This document shows, in pieces, positions 25,616 to 34,190 of a DNA stretch of 64,000 bases. Source of the stretch: an uncultured Oxalobacter sp. (GTDB taxonomy: Bacteria; Pseudomonadota; Gammaproteobacteria; Burkholderiales; Burkholderiaceae_D); the NCBI GenBank assembly GCA_934401755.1, contig CAKRSU010000004.1, positions 29,308-93,307 of the forward strand, given 5' to 3'. A model generated the notes under the pieces. It was not told the origin of the DNA. It saw nothing but the letters and a program-made list of their open reading frames with translations, and searched no databases. Positions within the stretch are counted from its first letter, which is position 1, and every line of letters starts with the position of its first letter. The translations under genes were made by a program, and so were the position numbers.

Positions 25616-26179
25616 TCAATAGGATAAATCGATAGAATGGACGCCAAAATTACCTTCTTTGAAAGAAATTTGTTTTTGATCATCAAAAAAGAATTTAAGC
25701 GCATGTGTAATCGTTGAAAAAGCCAATTGATTCCAAGGGATCTCATTTTCTGTAAATAAACGAACTTCCCGACTTTCCTCTCCTGGAGAAAATTGTGCTT
25801 CTTTTAAATTAGCAAGATAAAATAAATGAACTTGCTGAAATATGGATAAGTTCATTACAGCAAAAAGTCCTTTAATTGAAACGATTGCTGTGGCTTCTTC
25901 GAAGGTTTCTCGGATAGCGGCCTGTTCGGTTGTTTCATTTATTTCCATGAAACCGCCAGGTAACGTCCAATAATTATCGCGAGGCGCAATTGCCCGTTTG
26001 CATAATAGAATTTCTGTTCCTCGTTTTGTTTCAATAATTGGAATGGTACAAACAACCATCTTAGGATTTACATAATGGATCGTACCGCATGCATGGCAGA
26101 CACTTCGTATGCGATTGTCTCGAGGAGGAATTTCTTGTGTCAGTGGTTTGCCACAATTAGAACAAAAATGCATCGCCAT
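25616..26179 (-). CDS. Zinc-ribbon NUDIX hydrolase
   Basis: A 187-residue protein with an N-terminal zinc ribbon (CSNCGKPL and CHACGTIHYVNP, two CxxC pairs) and a NUDIX domain whose box starts GGFMEINETTEQAAIRETFE and ends EATAI. The combination of a CxxC ribbon, HYxNPK, and a NUDIX box is found in a family related to ADP-ribose and NAD(H) pyrophosphatases. The glycine-to-alanine change near the end of the box (EEATA instead of EExGU) is conservative. The ATG at 26179 is chosen over a later ATG at 26173, and neither has a strong ribosome site. It is the first gene of a two-gene unit with the TIR-like gene. Confidence 0.83.
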   Translation of the reverse strand: MAMHFCSNCGKPLTQEIPPRDNRIRSVCHACGTIHYVNPKMVVCTIPIIETKRGTEILLCKRAIAPRDNYWTLPGGFMEINETTEQAAIRETFEEATAIVSIKGLFAVMNLSIFQQVHLFYLANLKEAQFSPGEESREVRLFTENEIPWNQLAFSTITHALKFFFDDQKQISFKEGNFGVHSIDLSY

Positions 26180-26356
26180 AAGCAAATGTAAAAGCAAAAA
26201 ACTAGTAGAAAACCTGATATCTTATTCTAGACCAATAAAGCTAGAAATATCGAAACTTTGTGTATTATTCCAAATGAAATTATTATATGTTTTTATAGCA
26301 TCCAATAAATTGCGTAAACAATCAAAAGTAAACAATCAAAAAAATAATTAGGCTTA

Positions 26357-26385
26357 TTGCAATTTAATAAGACACAGAATATAAT
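26357..26385 (+). promoter_or_regulatory. Promoter of tRNA-fMet
   Basis: TTGCAA (26357-26362) and a perfect TATAAT (26380-26385) are 17 bases apart, ending 13 bases before the tRNA 5' end. Confidence 0.75.
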
Positions 26386-26398
26386 TATATCTTACAGA

Positions 26399-26475
<77 letters not shown>

Positions 26476-26483
26476 ATTAAGAT

Positions 26484-26516
26484 GGCTACCTAATAATAGA
26501 TGGTAGCTATTTTTTT
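26484..26516 (+). terminator. Terminator after tRNA-fMet
   Basis: GGCTACC and GGTAGCT form a hairpin with an AT-rich loop, followed by ATTTTTTT. Confidence 0.7.
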
Positions 26517-26661
26517 ATGTAGCACCGTTTTTCTTAATTTATTGGCGCTTAAATTTTCAACAACTGTTTACGTTACAATATAGCCTTTAATCTATATTCT
26601 CTTTATTTTTCTATAAATAAAGGATTATCTTTCTAGCAAATTACAACCTAAATTTTGCCTC

Positions 26662-27708
26662 ATGATTCCTGATTTTGCCTATCCTATTATTCGTCCTATT
26701 TTATTTTCGATGGATCCAGAAAAAGCGCATATGTTTACGCTATCTTCAATGCGAATAGCTTCAAAACTAGGTTTAACGGCATTATCCCCAACCATTGATC
26801 CACTTCCTAGAAAAATCATGGGACTAAATTTCCCAAACCCTGTTGGGCTCGCGGCAGGATTAGATAAAAATGGTTCTTGCATTGATGGTTTGGCATCTTT
26901 AGGATTCGGTTTTTTGGAACTAGGAACGGTCACACCTCGCCCTCAACCTGGAAATCCTAAACCACGAATGTTTCGTCTTCCTGATGCAAAAGGACTCATT
27001 AACAGAATGGGATTTAATAATGACGGCGTTGATGTACTTATTGAAAATGTCAAAGCATCACGTTTCTATCAACAAAAAAAAGGGATTTTAGGACTCAATA
27101 TCGGAAAAAATGCAACTACGCCAATAGAACGTGCTGTTGAAGATTACTTAATTTGCCTTGAAAAAGTATATCCAGTCGCTGATTATATTGCGATTAATAT
27201 TTCCTCTCCGAATACAAAAAACTTACGTCAACTGCAAGGAGAATCGGAATTAGATAATCTATTAAAACAATTAACCTCTGCACGTGAACGCCTTGCTCAA
27301 CGTTACTCACGTTTCGTCCCTCTTGCCTTAAAAATTGCGCCAGACATCGATGATGCACAAATCGTACACATTGCAGATGCTCTGATTCGGTATGGAATTG
27401 ACGCTGTTATCGCAACTAATACAACCATTGCACGAGAATCCGTAAAACACTTAAAAAATGGCCTTGAAACAGGCGGATTATCTGGCGCTCCAGTTAAAGA
27501 TTTATCAACACATGTCATCCGAGAACTCAAAAAGATTTTGGGCAATGCGATCCCTATTATTGGTGTAGGAGGCATTCTCTCCGGTAAAGATGCTCAAGAA
27601 AAGATTGATGCAGGCGCTTCATTAGTCCAGCTATTAACTGGCATGATTTATTCTGGTCCAGGATTAGTACGAAATTGTATTCAGGCATTAAGACACCAAT
27701 CCATTTAA
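26662..27708 (+). CDS. pyrD: Dihydroorotate dehydrogenase (quinone), class 2
   Basis: A 348-residue FMN enzyme of pyrimidine synthesis that oxidises dihydroorotate and passes electrons to the quinone pool. The N-terminal helix pair ([20 protein letters not shown]) that attaches class 2 enzymes to the inner membrane is present. Barrel motifs include [60 protein letters not shown] with the catalytic-serine region, and [13 protein letters not shown]. It stands alone and shares a terminator with the convergent transferase gene. Confidence 0.97.
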   Translation: MIPDFAYPIIRPILFSMDPEKAHMFTLSSMRIASKLGLTALSPTIDPLPRKIMGLNFPNPVGLAAGLDKNGSCIDGLASLGFGFLELGTVTPRPQPGNPKPRMFRLPDAKGLINRMGFNNDGVDVLIENVKASRFYQQKKGILGLNIGKNATTPIERAVEDYLICLEKVYPVADYIAINISSPNTKNLRQLQGESELDNLLKQLTSARERLAQRYSRFVPLALKIAPDIDDAQIVHIADALIRYGIDAVIATNTTIARESVKHLKNGLETGGLSGAPVKDLSTHVIRELKKILGNAIPIIGVGGILSGKDAQEKIDAGASLVQLLTGMIYSGPGLVRNCIQALRHQSI

Positions 27709-27751
27709 AGATCCTGTGTAGCAAAACAATAATTCCAGCTTATGTTTAAAA

Positions 27752-27783
27752 AAAGACCAAGGAATTGAACCTTGGTCTTTTTA
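27752..27783. terminator. Bidirectional terminator between pyrD and the GST gene
   Basis: AAAGACCAAGG (27752-27762) and CCTTGGTCTTT (27770-27780) are perfect complements, with A-runs on the left and T-runs on the right, so it can stop transcription from both convergent genes. Confidence 0.85.
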
Positions 27784-27784
27784 C

Positions 27785-28393
27785 TTAAGATATTTTAAGT
27801 CCTTCTTCTTCGCACGCTTTTTTAACAGCAGAACGAGCTGCAACTCGGTTATACCATGCCGAAAGCTGTTTCCACTGAGAAATATCAATATCAGCATAAC
27901 GAAGCCATGTACAAATAACATACAAATAAATATCAGCTATCGTAAATTTGTCGCCCATTAACCAATTTTTATTTGTCAATTGACGATTAAGATAATCACA
28001 CTGTTTTAAAAGCATTTTAACAGCGACACCTTTACAAGCCATAAAATCAGGCTGAAAAATAGCCATGAAATTCTTTTGAAAATCCATTGCAATAAAATTA
28101 AGCCATTCCTGGACACGATAACGTGCTAATGTTCCTTGAGCTGGAATTAAGTTTTTTTCAGGAACCTGATCTGCAAGATACTGAATAATGACAGATCCTT
28201 CTGTCAAAATTGAGCCATCATTTAATTGAAGTGCAGGAACAACACCTTTTGCATTAATCAGAAGATAGTTCGTACCGGTTTCTGTCTTTTTTGTTTTGAG
28301 ATTAACCGCCTCAAGCTCATATGGCAGCCCCGCTTCTATTAAAACAATATGCGGAGAGAGTGAACAGGCGCCAGCAGTATAGTAAAGTTTCAT
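27785..28393 (-). CDS. Glutathione S-transferase (beta-class-like)
   Basis: A 202-residue two-domain protein. The thioredoxin-like N-terminal domain starts MKLYYTAGACSLSPHIVLIEAG, where the cysteine in GACSLSPH is the signature of bacterial beta-class enzymes, and GSILTEGSVIIQYLADQVP binds glutathione. The helical C-terminal domain includes NKNWLMGDKFTIADIYLYVI. The ATG at 28393 has GAGG eight bases upstream. It probably conjugates glutathione to electrophiles, but the substrate is unknown. Confidence 0.9.
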   Translation of the reverse strand: MKLYYTAGACSLSPHIVLIEAGLPYELEAVNLKTKKTETGTNYLLINAKGVVPALQLNDGSILTEGSVIIQYLADQVPEKNLIPAQGTLARYRVQEWLNFIAMDFQKNFMAIFQPDFMACKGVAVKMLLKQCDYLNRQLTNKNWLMGDKFTIADIYLYVICTWLRYADIDISQWKQLSAWYNRVAARSAVKKACEEEGLKIS

Positions 28394-28564
28394 CAATTAA
28401 TCCTCTTCTTTTTGTTTGAATTTTATTTCTAGCTTATTTATTATGCCATTTCTCAAATAAATCATCGAAAAGAAAGCACCGACAAACTCCTATCCTTAAT
28501 CAGTTGTTTTTCAAGTTCTGTTAGAATAAATTCTTAATACACCGATGTTCTTAAATGAGCAATT

Positions 28565-29389
28565 ATGATAAAGCTCTGGACAATAATAGTAACAATACTT
28601 GCTCTATTTATAACGGGATGCAAAAGTTCCACCCAAGAAGGGATAACACATGCCACTCGAAAACAATTGCTGTTAGTTCCAGCCGATACAATAAATCAAC
28701 AATCAGCGCTAGCCTATCGGAAAGAAATTATCAACGCATATCATGCCCATGCTCTGAATACGGGTATTTATGCTCAGCGAGTATTGGCAATTACAAAACG
28801 ACTTGCTAACCAAGTTGGCGTATTTAGACCTGACGCTACTTCTTGGAAATGGGAAGTTAATACAATCAATAGTCATGAGATAAATGCCTACTGCATGCCC
28901 GGCGGGAAAATTATTGTATTTACAGGCATCATTAAAACCTTGAATTTAACAGATGATGAACTCGCTGCAATTATCGGCCATGAAATTTCACACGCACTAC
29001 GAGAACATAGCCGCGAGAAAATTTCCCAGCAAGCTTTACAACAAGGTGCTATTAATCTCATTGGCACCTTAACAGGGAGCTATGTCAAACAAGGAATGGC
29101 CGCATTAGTTGGGAAATACCTATTGACATTACCTTTTTCTCGAACAATGGAGACAGAAGCTGACACCATGGAAATGGAGCTTATGGCACGAGCAGGATTT
29201 AATCCAGCAGCAGCGCCTAATGTATGGAGAAAAATGGCAGCAATTCAAAAAGGAAAATCCATTCCTGCTTTCATGTCAACACATCCTTCTGATTCGGAAC
29301 GCATTGTAAATCTTGAAAAAGTAGTCCCTACTGTACAAACGCTTTATGAAACGGCAATCCACAATAACTCATTTTCAAAGGAAATTTAA
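28565..29389 (+). CDS. M48-family metallopeptidase, lipoprotein (first copy)
   Basis: A 274-residue protein with a lipoprotein signal (TIIVTILALFITGC, lipidated Cys about residue 19) and an M48 peptidase domain. The catalytic motif is HEISH in AAIIGHEISHALREHSREK, and the third zinc ligand is the glutamate in TMETEADTMEMELMARAGF. The layout matches YggG/LoiP-like periplasmic zinc peptidases. The next gene starts one base after its stop and encodes a paralogue. Substrates are unknown; LoiP-like proteins act in envelope quality control. Confidence 0.9.
   Translation: MIKLWTIIVTILALFITGCKSSTQEGITHATRKQLLLVPADTINQQSALAYRKEIINAYHAHALNTGIYAQRVLAITKRLANQVGVFRPDATSWKWEVNTINSHEINAYCMPGGKIIVFTGIIKTLNLTDDELAAIIGHEISHALREHSREKISQQALQQGAINLIGTLTGSYVKQGMAALVGKYLLTLPFSRTMETEADTMEMELMARAGFNPAAAPNVWRKMAAIQKGKSIPAFMSTHPSDSERIVNLEKVVPTVQTLYETAIHNNSFSKEI
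29127..29196 (+). repeat. 70-base direct repeat, first copy (matches 29953-30022)
   Basis: The block over the third zinc-ligand region of the two M48 genes differs at only 2 of 70 positions (T/C near the start and A/G in ATGGaAATG). Flanking sequence is clearly divergent. Distance between copies is 826 bases. Confidence 0.85.
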
Positions 29390-29390
29390 T

Positions 29391-30254
29391 GTGAAAAAAT
29401 GGTTCATACAAACAACATTAGCTATCGCCTGTACTGCTGTATTATGCGGCTGTCAAACAACAACTATGGGCGGAGCCACAGGTTCCAATCGCAGTCAAAT
29501 GATGATTGTATCATCAGAAGAAATGGATCAAGCTTCAAATAATGCTTATCGATCTTTACTGCAAAAAGCGAAAAAAAGTAATGTTCTTAATATCAACCGA
29601 ACCTACACCAACAGAGTTTCCAATATTTCAAAACGATTAATTGCACAAGTTGGTGTATTCCGGAAAGATGCACTTTCATGGCGATGGGAAATCAATGTAA
29701 TTTCCTCCGATACCGTCAATGCCTTTTGCATGCCTGGTGGGAAAATTGTCGTTTTTAGTGGATTAATTGATTCATTAAAACTAACAGATGCTGAATTAGC
29801 CGCCGTAATCGGTCATGAAATTTGCCATGCTTTACGTGAACATTCGCGTGAACAAGCTTCACAACAAGTCGCAACCAGTATCCCAACAGCAATTGTCGGC
29901 GCACTAATTGGATCTTCAGAACTCGTCAGCAGTTTAAGTGATGTCATGTTTTCATTACCCTTTTCTCGAACAATGGAGACAGAAGCTGACACCATGGGAA
30001 TGGAGCTTATGGCACGAGCAGGTTACGATCCTCGTGCTGCAGTCAATGTTTGGAAAAAAATGGCAAAAACAAATAACAATAATTCATTTGATATCCTGTC
30101 TTCTCATCCTTCAGATACAAAACGAATTAAAAACTTGGAAAATCATTTACCAGAAGTGATTCCGCTATATGAAGCGGCAAAAAAACAGACTATTAACAAA
30201 TCACAAAGTGGTATTCGTCAACGAACGATAAAACATCGCAATACACCATCTTAA
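29391..30254 (+). CDS. M48-family metallopeptidase, lipoprotein (second copy)
   Basis: A 287-residue paralogue of the preceding protein, with lipobox AVLCGC, catalytic HEICH in VIGHEICHALREHSREQ, and TMETEADTMGMELMARAGY. I chose the GTG at 29391, which has AAGGA eight bases upstream. It is the first codon that leaves a proper signal peptide (VKKWFIQTTLAIACTAVLCG). The upstream in-frame ATG at 29346 lies inside the first copy. One 70-base block (29953-30022) is almost identical to the matching block of copy one. A basic tail (RQRTIKHRNTPS) follows the peptidase domain. Confidence 0.9.
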   Translation: MKKWFIQTTLAIACTAVLCGCQTTTMGGATGSNRSQMMIVSSEEMDQASNNAYRSLLQKAKKSNVLNINRTYTNRVSNISKRLIAQVGVFRKDALSWRWEINVISSDTVNAFCMPGGKIVVFSGLIDSLKLTDAELAAVIGHEICHALREHSREQASQQVATSIPTAIVGALIGSSELVSSLSDVMFSLPFSRTMETEADTMGMELMARAGYDPRAAVNVWKKMAKTNNNNSFDILSSHPSDTKRIKNLENHLPEVIPLYEAAKKQTINKSQSGIRQRTIKHRNTPS

Positions 30255-30310
30255 TACACGCGATTCAATGCTACAAATACGATCAATAAAAATCTCATTC
30301 ATCAAAAAAT

Positions 30311-30338
30311 AATGCCGATAGGAAAGACTATCGGCATT
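30311..30338 (-). terminator. Terminator of glnS
   Basis: AATGCCGATAG (30311-30321) and CTATCGGCATT (30328-30338) are perfect complements. On the minus strand the hairpin is followed by a T-run (complement of AAAAAAT). Confidence 0.85.
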
Positions 30339-30371
30339 GTTAAACAATAATATATCAATAACGTCTTTAAA

Positions 30372-32141
30372 TTACCCTTTTTTCTGGCCTTTTGCCCAGG
30401 AATCACGCAAACTAACGGCTCGGTTGAAAACAGGTTTTTCTCTTGTATGATCGACTAAATCTGCGACAAAATACCCCTGACGTTCAAATTGATAAATATC
30501 TCCAGGTTTAGCCTCTTTTAATCCCGGTTCAAGATAGGCATGAACAATTTCAAGTGAATCTGGATTGAGTGCTTCACGAAAATCTCTGCCATTGGCATCT
30601 GGTGCGGGTTCTGCAAATAGCCGGTCATAGATACGAACTTCTGCAGAAATTGCATCACTTGTACTAACCCAATGAATCGTCCCACGAACTTTATAATTTT
30701 GGCTAGTGGGGGTTCCACTTCGACTATCTGGCAAATAATTAGCATGAACGGCAATAATATGTCCCTTCTCGTCCTGATCAAAATGAGTACACTCGACCAC
30801 ATAAGCGCAACGTAGACGAACTCGATTGCCAGGATAAAGTCGGCGATACCCTTTCACAGGCTCAGCCATAAAGTCATCTTGTTCAATCCACAATTCTTTT
30901 GAAAAGTTAAATTGACGCTCTCCTTGCTCTGGATTATGAGGATGAACAGGTGCTGTACAAACTTCAGTCTGATTTTCAGGGTAATTATCAATAATCAATT
31001 TTAATGGATGTAATACAGCCGCAGCACGAGGCGCTTTAGGATCCAAATCATCCCTTAAACATCCTTCAAGAGTGCTTATATCAATCCAACCATCCGCTTT
31101 AGCAACCCCAATACGTTCACAGAATAAACGAATTGATTCTGGAGTATAACCACGACGACGAATCCCTACAATAGTAGGCATTCTTGGATCATCCCATCCA
31201 TTGACACGCTTTTCTTCAACTAATTGAAAAAGTTTTCGCTTACTTGTGACGGTATATGTCAAATTAAGACGAGCAAATTCATATTGATGGGGAAGTGGTT
31301 TTTCTAGAAAACCACCAATAACTCGACCATCTGGCAAGGTTGTTTTCTCTGCTAGCCGTTCAAGAATCCAATCATAAAAGGGACGATGGTCCTGAAATTC
31401 TAATGTGCAGATAGAATGAGTAATTTTCTCCAATGCATCGGATATTGGATGCGTATAGTCATACATTGGATAAATATTCCATTTATCGCCAGTACGGTGA
31501 TGATGAGCATGGCGAATACGGTAAATCACTGGATCACGCATATTCATATTAGGAGAGGCCATATCAATCTTTGCCCGTAAAACATGAGCGCCGTCAGGAA
31601 ACTCACCTGCCTTCATGCGTTTAAAAAGGTCAAGAGATTCCTCAATAGGACGATTACGAAATGGCGAATTAACACCTGGCGTATTAAATGTCCCACGATT
31701 TTTGACTATTTCTTCTGGACTCTGGCTATCAACATAGGCATGCCCTGCCTCAATAAGTCCACAAGCCATTTCATAGAGTTGATCAAAATAATCGCTTGCA
31801 AAATGCAAATATGGAACGCCATTTTGTTCCCATGAGAAACCAAGCCATTTAACACTATCTTTGATAGTATCAACAAATTCTTGATCCTCTTTTGTCGGAT
31901 TTGTATCATCAAACCGTAAGTTACAACGGCCATGATAATCTCTTGCTAATCCAAAATTTAAACAAATCGATTTTGCATGTCCAATATGAAGATAGCCATT
32001 GGGTTCTGGCGGAAACCGAGTAATGACCTGTGGCAAACCATCACGCTGATAGGTCCCCTTTTCATTATCAGATTCAATAATTGCCCGTAAAAAATTGGAT
32101 GTAGAAGCCGATGCTATACTATTTTTATTATCTTCGCTCAT
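30372..32141 (-). CDS. glnS: Glutaminyl-tRNA synthetase
   Basis: A 589-residue class I synthetase that charges tRNA-Gln directly. It has the HIGH motif in RFPPEPNGYLHIGHAKSICL, LRFDDTNPTKEDQEFVDTI, and the KMSKS-equivalent TSKRKLFQLVEEKRVNGWDD. The C-terminal anticodon-binding beta-barrels include RLRCAYVVECTHFDQDEKG and GTIHWVSTSDAISAEVRIYD. An N-terminal extension of about 25 residues (MSEDNKNSIASASTSNFLRA) is common in betaproteobacteria. Its presence means glutamine charging does not require the GatCAB amidotransferase. Confidence 0.97.
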   Translation of the reverse strand: MSEDNKNSIASASTSNFLRAIIESDNEKGTYQRDGLPQVITRFPPEPNGYLHIGHAKSICLNFGLARDYHGRCNLRFDDTNPTKEDQEFVDTIKDSVKWLGFSWEQNGVPYLHFASDYFDQLYEMACGLIEAGHAYVDSQSPEEIVKNRGTFNTPGVNSPFRNRPIEESLDLFKRMKAGEFPDGAHVLRAKIDMASPNMNMRDPVIYRIRHAHHHRTGDKWNIYPMYDYTHPISDALEKITHSICTLEFQDHRPFYDWILERLAEKTTLPDGRVIGGFLEKPLPHQYEFARLNLTYTVTSKRKLFQLVEEKRVNGWDDPRMPTIVGIRRRGYTPESIRLFCERIGVAKADGWIDISTLEGCLRDDLDPKAPRAAAVLHPLKLIIDNYPENQTEVCTAPVHPHNPEQGERQFNFSKELWIEQDDFMAEPVKGYRRLYPGNRVRLRCAYVVECTHFDQDEKGHIIAVHANYLPDSRSGTPTSQNYKVRGTIHWVSTSDAISAEVRIYDRLFAEPAPDANGRDFREALNPDSLEIVHAYLEPGLKEAKPGDIYQFERQGYFVADLVDHTREKPVFNRAVSLRDSWAKGQKKG

Positions 32142-32443
32142 AACGTTATGATGGGAATAGAATGACTAATATTTTATGCAAAACTGCAGCAGTACTAACA
32201 CGTTCTCTTAAAAATCAGATGTTCCTACTCAGCAGAATGCCACATGCTCATTTTTCAGTAGTTTCTGCATGGGAAATATCTTAGGAAAAGTTCGATTCAT
32301 TTTTTATAATAGAACAAACCGCAAATTCATTTGCTTAACTTCCCGTATTTGAATTCCCAAATTGTCACTACACACCATGCCGACGGTTGATGAGTCTAAC
32401 ACGGAAAAACGCCATGATAAAGAATAACGCTAAAGACCCATCA
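32142..32443. other. Intergenic region between plsY and glnS
   Basis: About 300 bases with no coding frame, RNA gene or clear hairpin recognised. It must carry the glnS promoter reading leftwards. Confidence 0.4.
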
Positions 32444-33055
32444 TTAACTTGCTTTTTTCTTAGAACCGATTTTGCTTTCTTTTCCAGAAATTAAATTAGA
32501 AATATTTTTCCGATGTCGATAAATAAGTAATGCTGTAATGATACAAACTGCATAAAAATTAGTATCAACTTGAAACATTACACCATAATACACAGGAGCA
32601 AGTAACGCGGCTATTAATGCAGATAATGAGGAATAGCGTGTTAAAAACGCCACCATAATCCAGGTTAAAAGTACAAAAAGGCCAAACATTGGATTAATGC
32701 CTAATAAGACCCCTAGTCCTGTTGCAACTCCTTTTCCCCCTCGAAATCGAGCAAATAACGGAAATAAATGGCCAATAAATGCAGCTAATGCAACACCTGC
32801 AATGCCCCATTTTCCAATATTAAACTGATCAGCAAAAATATTGGTTAAATATACAGCTACCCATCCTTTTGCCGCATCTCCAATAAGCGTTAATAATGCT
32901 GCAAATTTATTGCCTGTTCGAAGAACATTTGTTGCACCTGGATTTCCCGAACCATAAGTTCGTGGATCATCAAGACCAAATAATTTACTAGTCACCAATG
33001 CAAACGAAATGGAACCTAGAAGATAAGCAATTAAGATAAATAAAACTGTATACAT
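32444..33055 (-). CDS. plsY: Glycerol-3-phosphate acyltransferase PlsY
   Basis: A 203-residue membrane enzyme that acylates glycerol-3-phosphate using acyl phosphate, the first step of phospholipid synthesis. It has the conserved loops GSISFALVTSKL, DPRTYGSGNPGATNVLRTGN, FARFRGGKGVATGLGVLLG, and a terminal region YRHRKNISNLISGKESKIGS. Five hydrophobic segments are visible. It is on the minus strand downstream of xerD, with a gap of about 175 bases. Its acyl-phosphate-making partner PlsX is not in the window. Confidence 0.96.
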   Translation of the reverse strand: MYTVLFILIAYLLGSISFALVTSKLFGLDDPRTYGSGNPGATNVLRTGNKFAALLTLIGDAAKGWVAVYLTNIFADQFNIGKWGIAGVALAAFIGHLFPLFARFRGGKGVATGLGVLLGINPMFGLFVLLTWIMVAFLTRYSSLSALIAALLAPVYYGVMFQVDTNFYAVCIITALLIYRHRKNISNLISGKESKIGSKKKAS

Positions 33056-33232
33056 GTCTTTTTCTTATAAATACCAATTTCGATAATCTTGTCGATTCGA
33101 AAAAAGAGAACTTATAAAATATCCCATTTTCAGCAAAAATTATAGCTATTATGCCCTATCTCGCCATTTTCCATCCCTCAAGGAAATAAAAAATTGACCT
33201 CAATCAAGTTCAATGCATCTTTCTGACGATTT

Positions 33233-34162
33233 CTACTGATGACTACGCGGATGATGTTGTGCATGCAATTGTTTTAAACGTTGACGTGCAATATGGGTAT
33301 AAATCTGTGTTGTTGTAATATCTGAGTGTCCAAGCAGCAACTGAACCACTCGTAAATCAGCCCCATGATTTAACAGATGAGTGGCAAATGCATGACGCAA
33401 AGTATGTGGAGATAAAGGATCAGTAATTCCAGCTTTTATGGCATACTTTTTAATTAACACCCAAAACATTTGTCGAGTCATTAATGTTCCTCGGGAAGTA
33501 ACAAACAGATAATCAGATTGTCTATTCGATAAAATTTCAGGACGAATAAACGTCATATAATGTTGAATTAAATAATCCGCTTGTTGTCCAAACGGCACAA
33601 GTCTTACTTTACTACCTTTGCCCATCACACGAACAACCCCTTCATTCAAACTCACTTCATTGAGTTTTAAAGCAGTTAGTTCAGAAACACGTAGCCCACT
33701 TGCATACATCAACTCAATCATCGCTTTATCACGAAATCCCAATAATGTTTCGCAATTAGGCGCACTCAGTAATGCTTCAACTTGCATCTCTGATAAAGCA
33801 TGAGGAAAACGTTGAGGCTGCTTTGCTGAATGCATCTTTCCACAAGGATTTTCGCTAATACGACCAAGACGTATCTGATGTTGGTAAAAACGCTTTAAGA
33901 CTGTTAGTCGACGATTAGCAGAAGTTGCTTTACTGGTTGCATGGCGTGCTAAAAAATAGCGATTTAATTGTTCAACATTTGCATGGACCAAATCTTTATT
34001 GCCGGCTTCCGCTTGCAACCAAATAGCAAATAATTTGAGATCATTACGATATGATGCAATTGTATTCGGTGAAAGTCCATCTTCAAGCCAAAGCGCATCG
34101 CAAAACTCATCAATTTGACCACTATTTACCGTAGTTAAAATGATTTCATTTTCTATTGGCAT
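33233..34162 (-). CDS. xerD: Site-specific tyrosine recombinase XerD
   Basis: A 309-residue recombinase that with XerC resolves chromosome dimers at dif during division. The N-terminal SAM-like DNA-binding domain covers about residues 12-100 (IDEFCDALWLEDGLSPNTIA). The catalytic residues are R in YASGLRVSELTALK, K in VMGKGSKVRLVPFG, H-x-x-R in PLSPHTLRHAFATHLL, H in LLGHSDITTTQIYTH, with the tyrosine in IYTH. LLGHSDITTTQIYTHIA is typical of XerD, not XerC. Its position downstream of amiC on the same strand is not a mobile-element context. Confidence 0.92.
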   Translation of the reverse strand: MPIENEIILTTVNSGQIDEFCDALWLEDGLSPNTIASYRNDLKLFAIWLQAEAGNKDLVHANVEQLNRYFLARHATSKATSANRRLTVLKRFYQHQIRLGRISENPCGKMHSAKQPQRFPHALSEMQVEALLSAPNCETLLGFRDKAMIELMYASGLRVSELTALKLNEVSLNEGVVRVMGKGSKVRLVPFGQQADYLIQHYMTFIRPEILSNRQSDYLFVTSRGTLMTRQMFWVLIKKYAIKAGITDPLSPHTLRHAFATHLLNHGADLRVVQLLLGHSDITTTQIYTHIARQRLKQLHAQHHPRSHQ

Positions 34163-34190
34163 CTTCTATAAATACTCTTGTTTTTCTGAT

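Noticed and set aside
33233..34162. Tyrosine recombinase as the integrase of a mobile island
   Set aside because: Motifs (LLGHSDITTTQIYTH) and length match XerD, and its neighbours are housekeeping genes with no tRNA or repeats.
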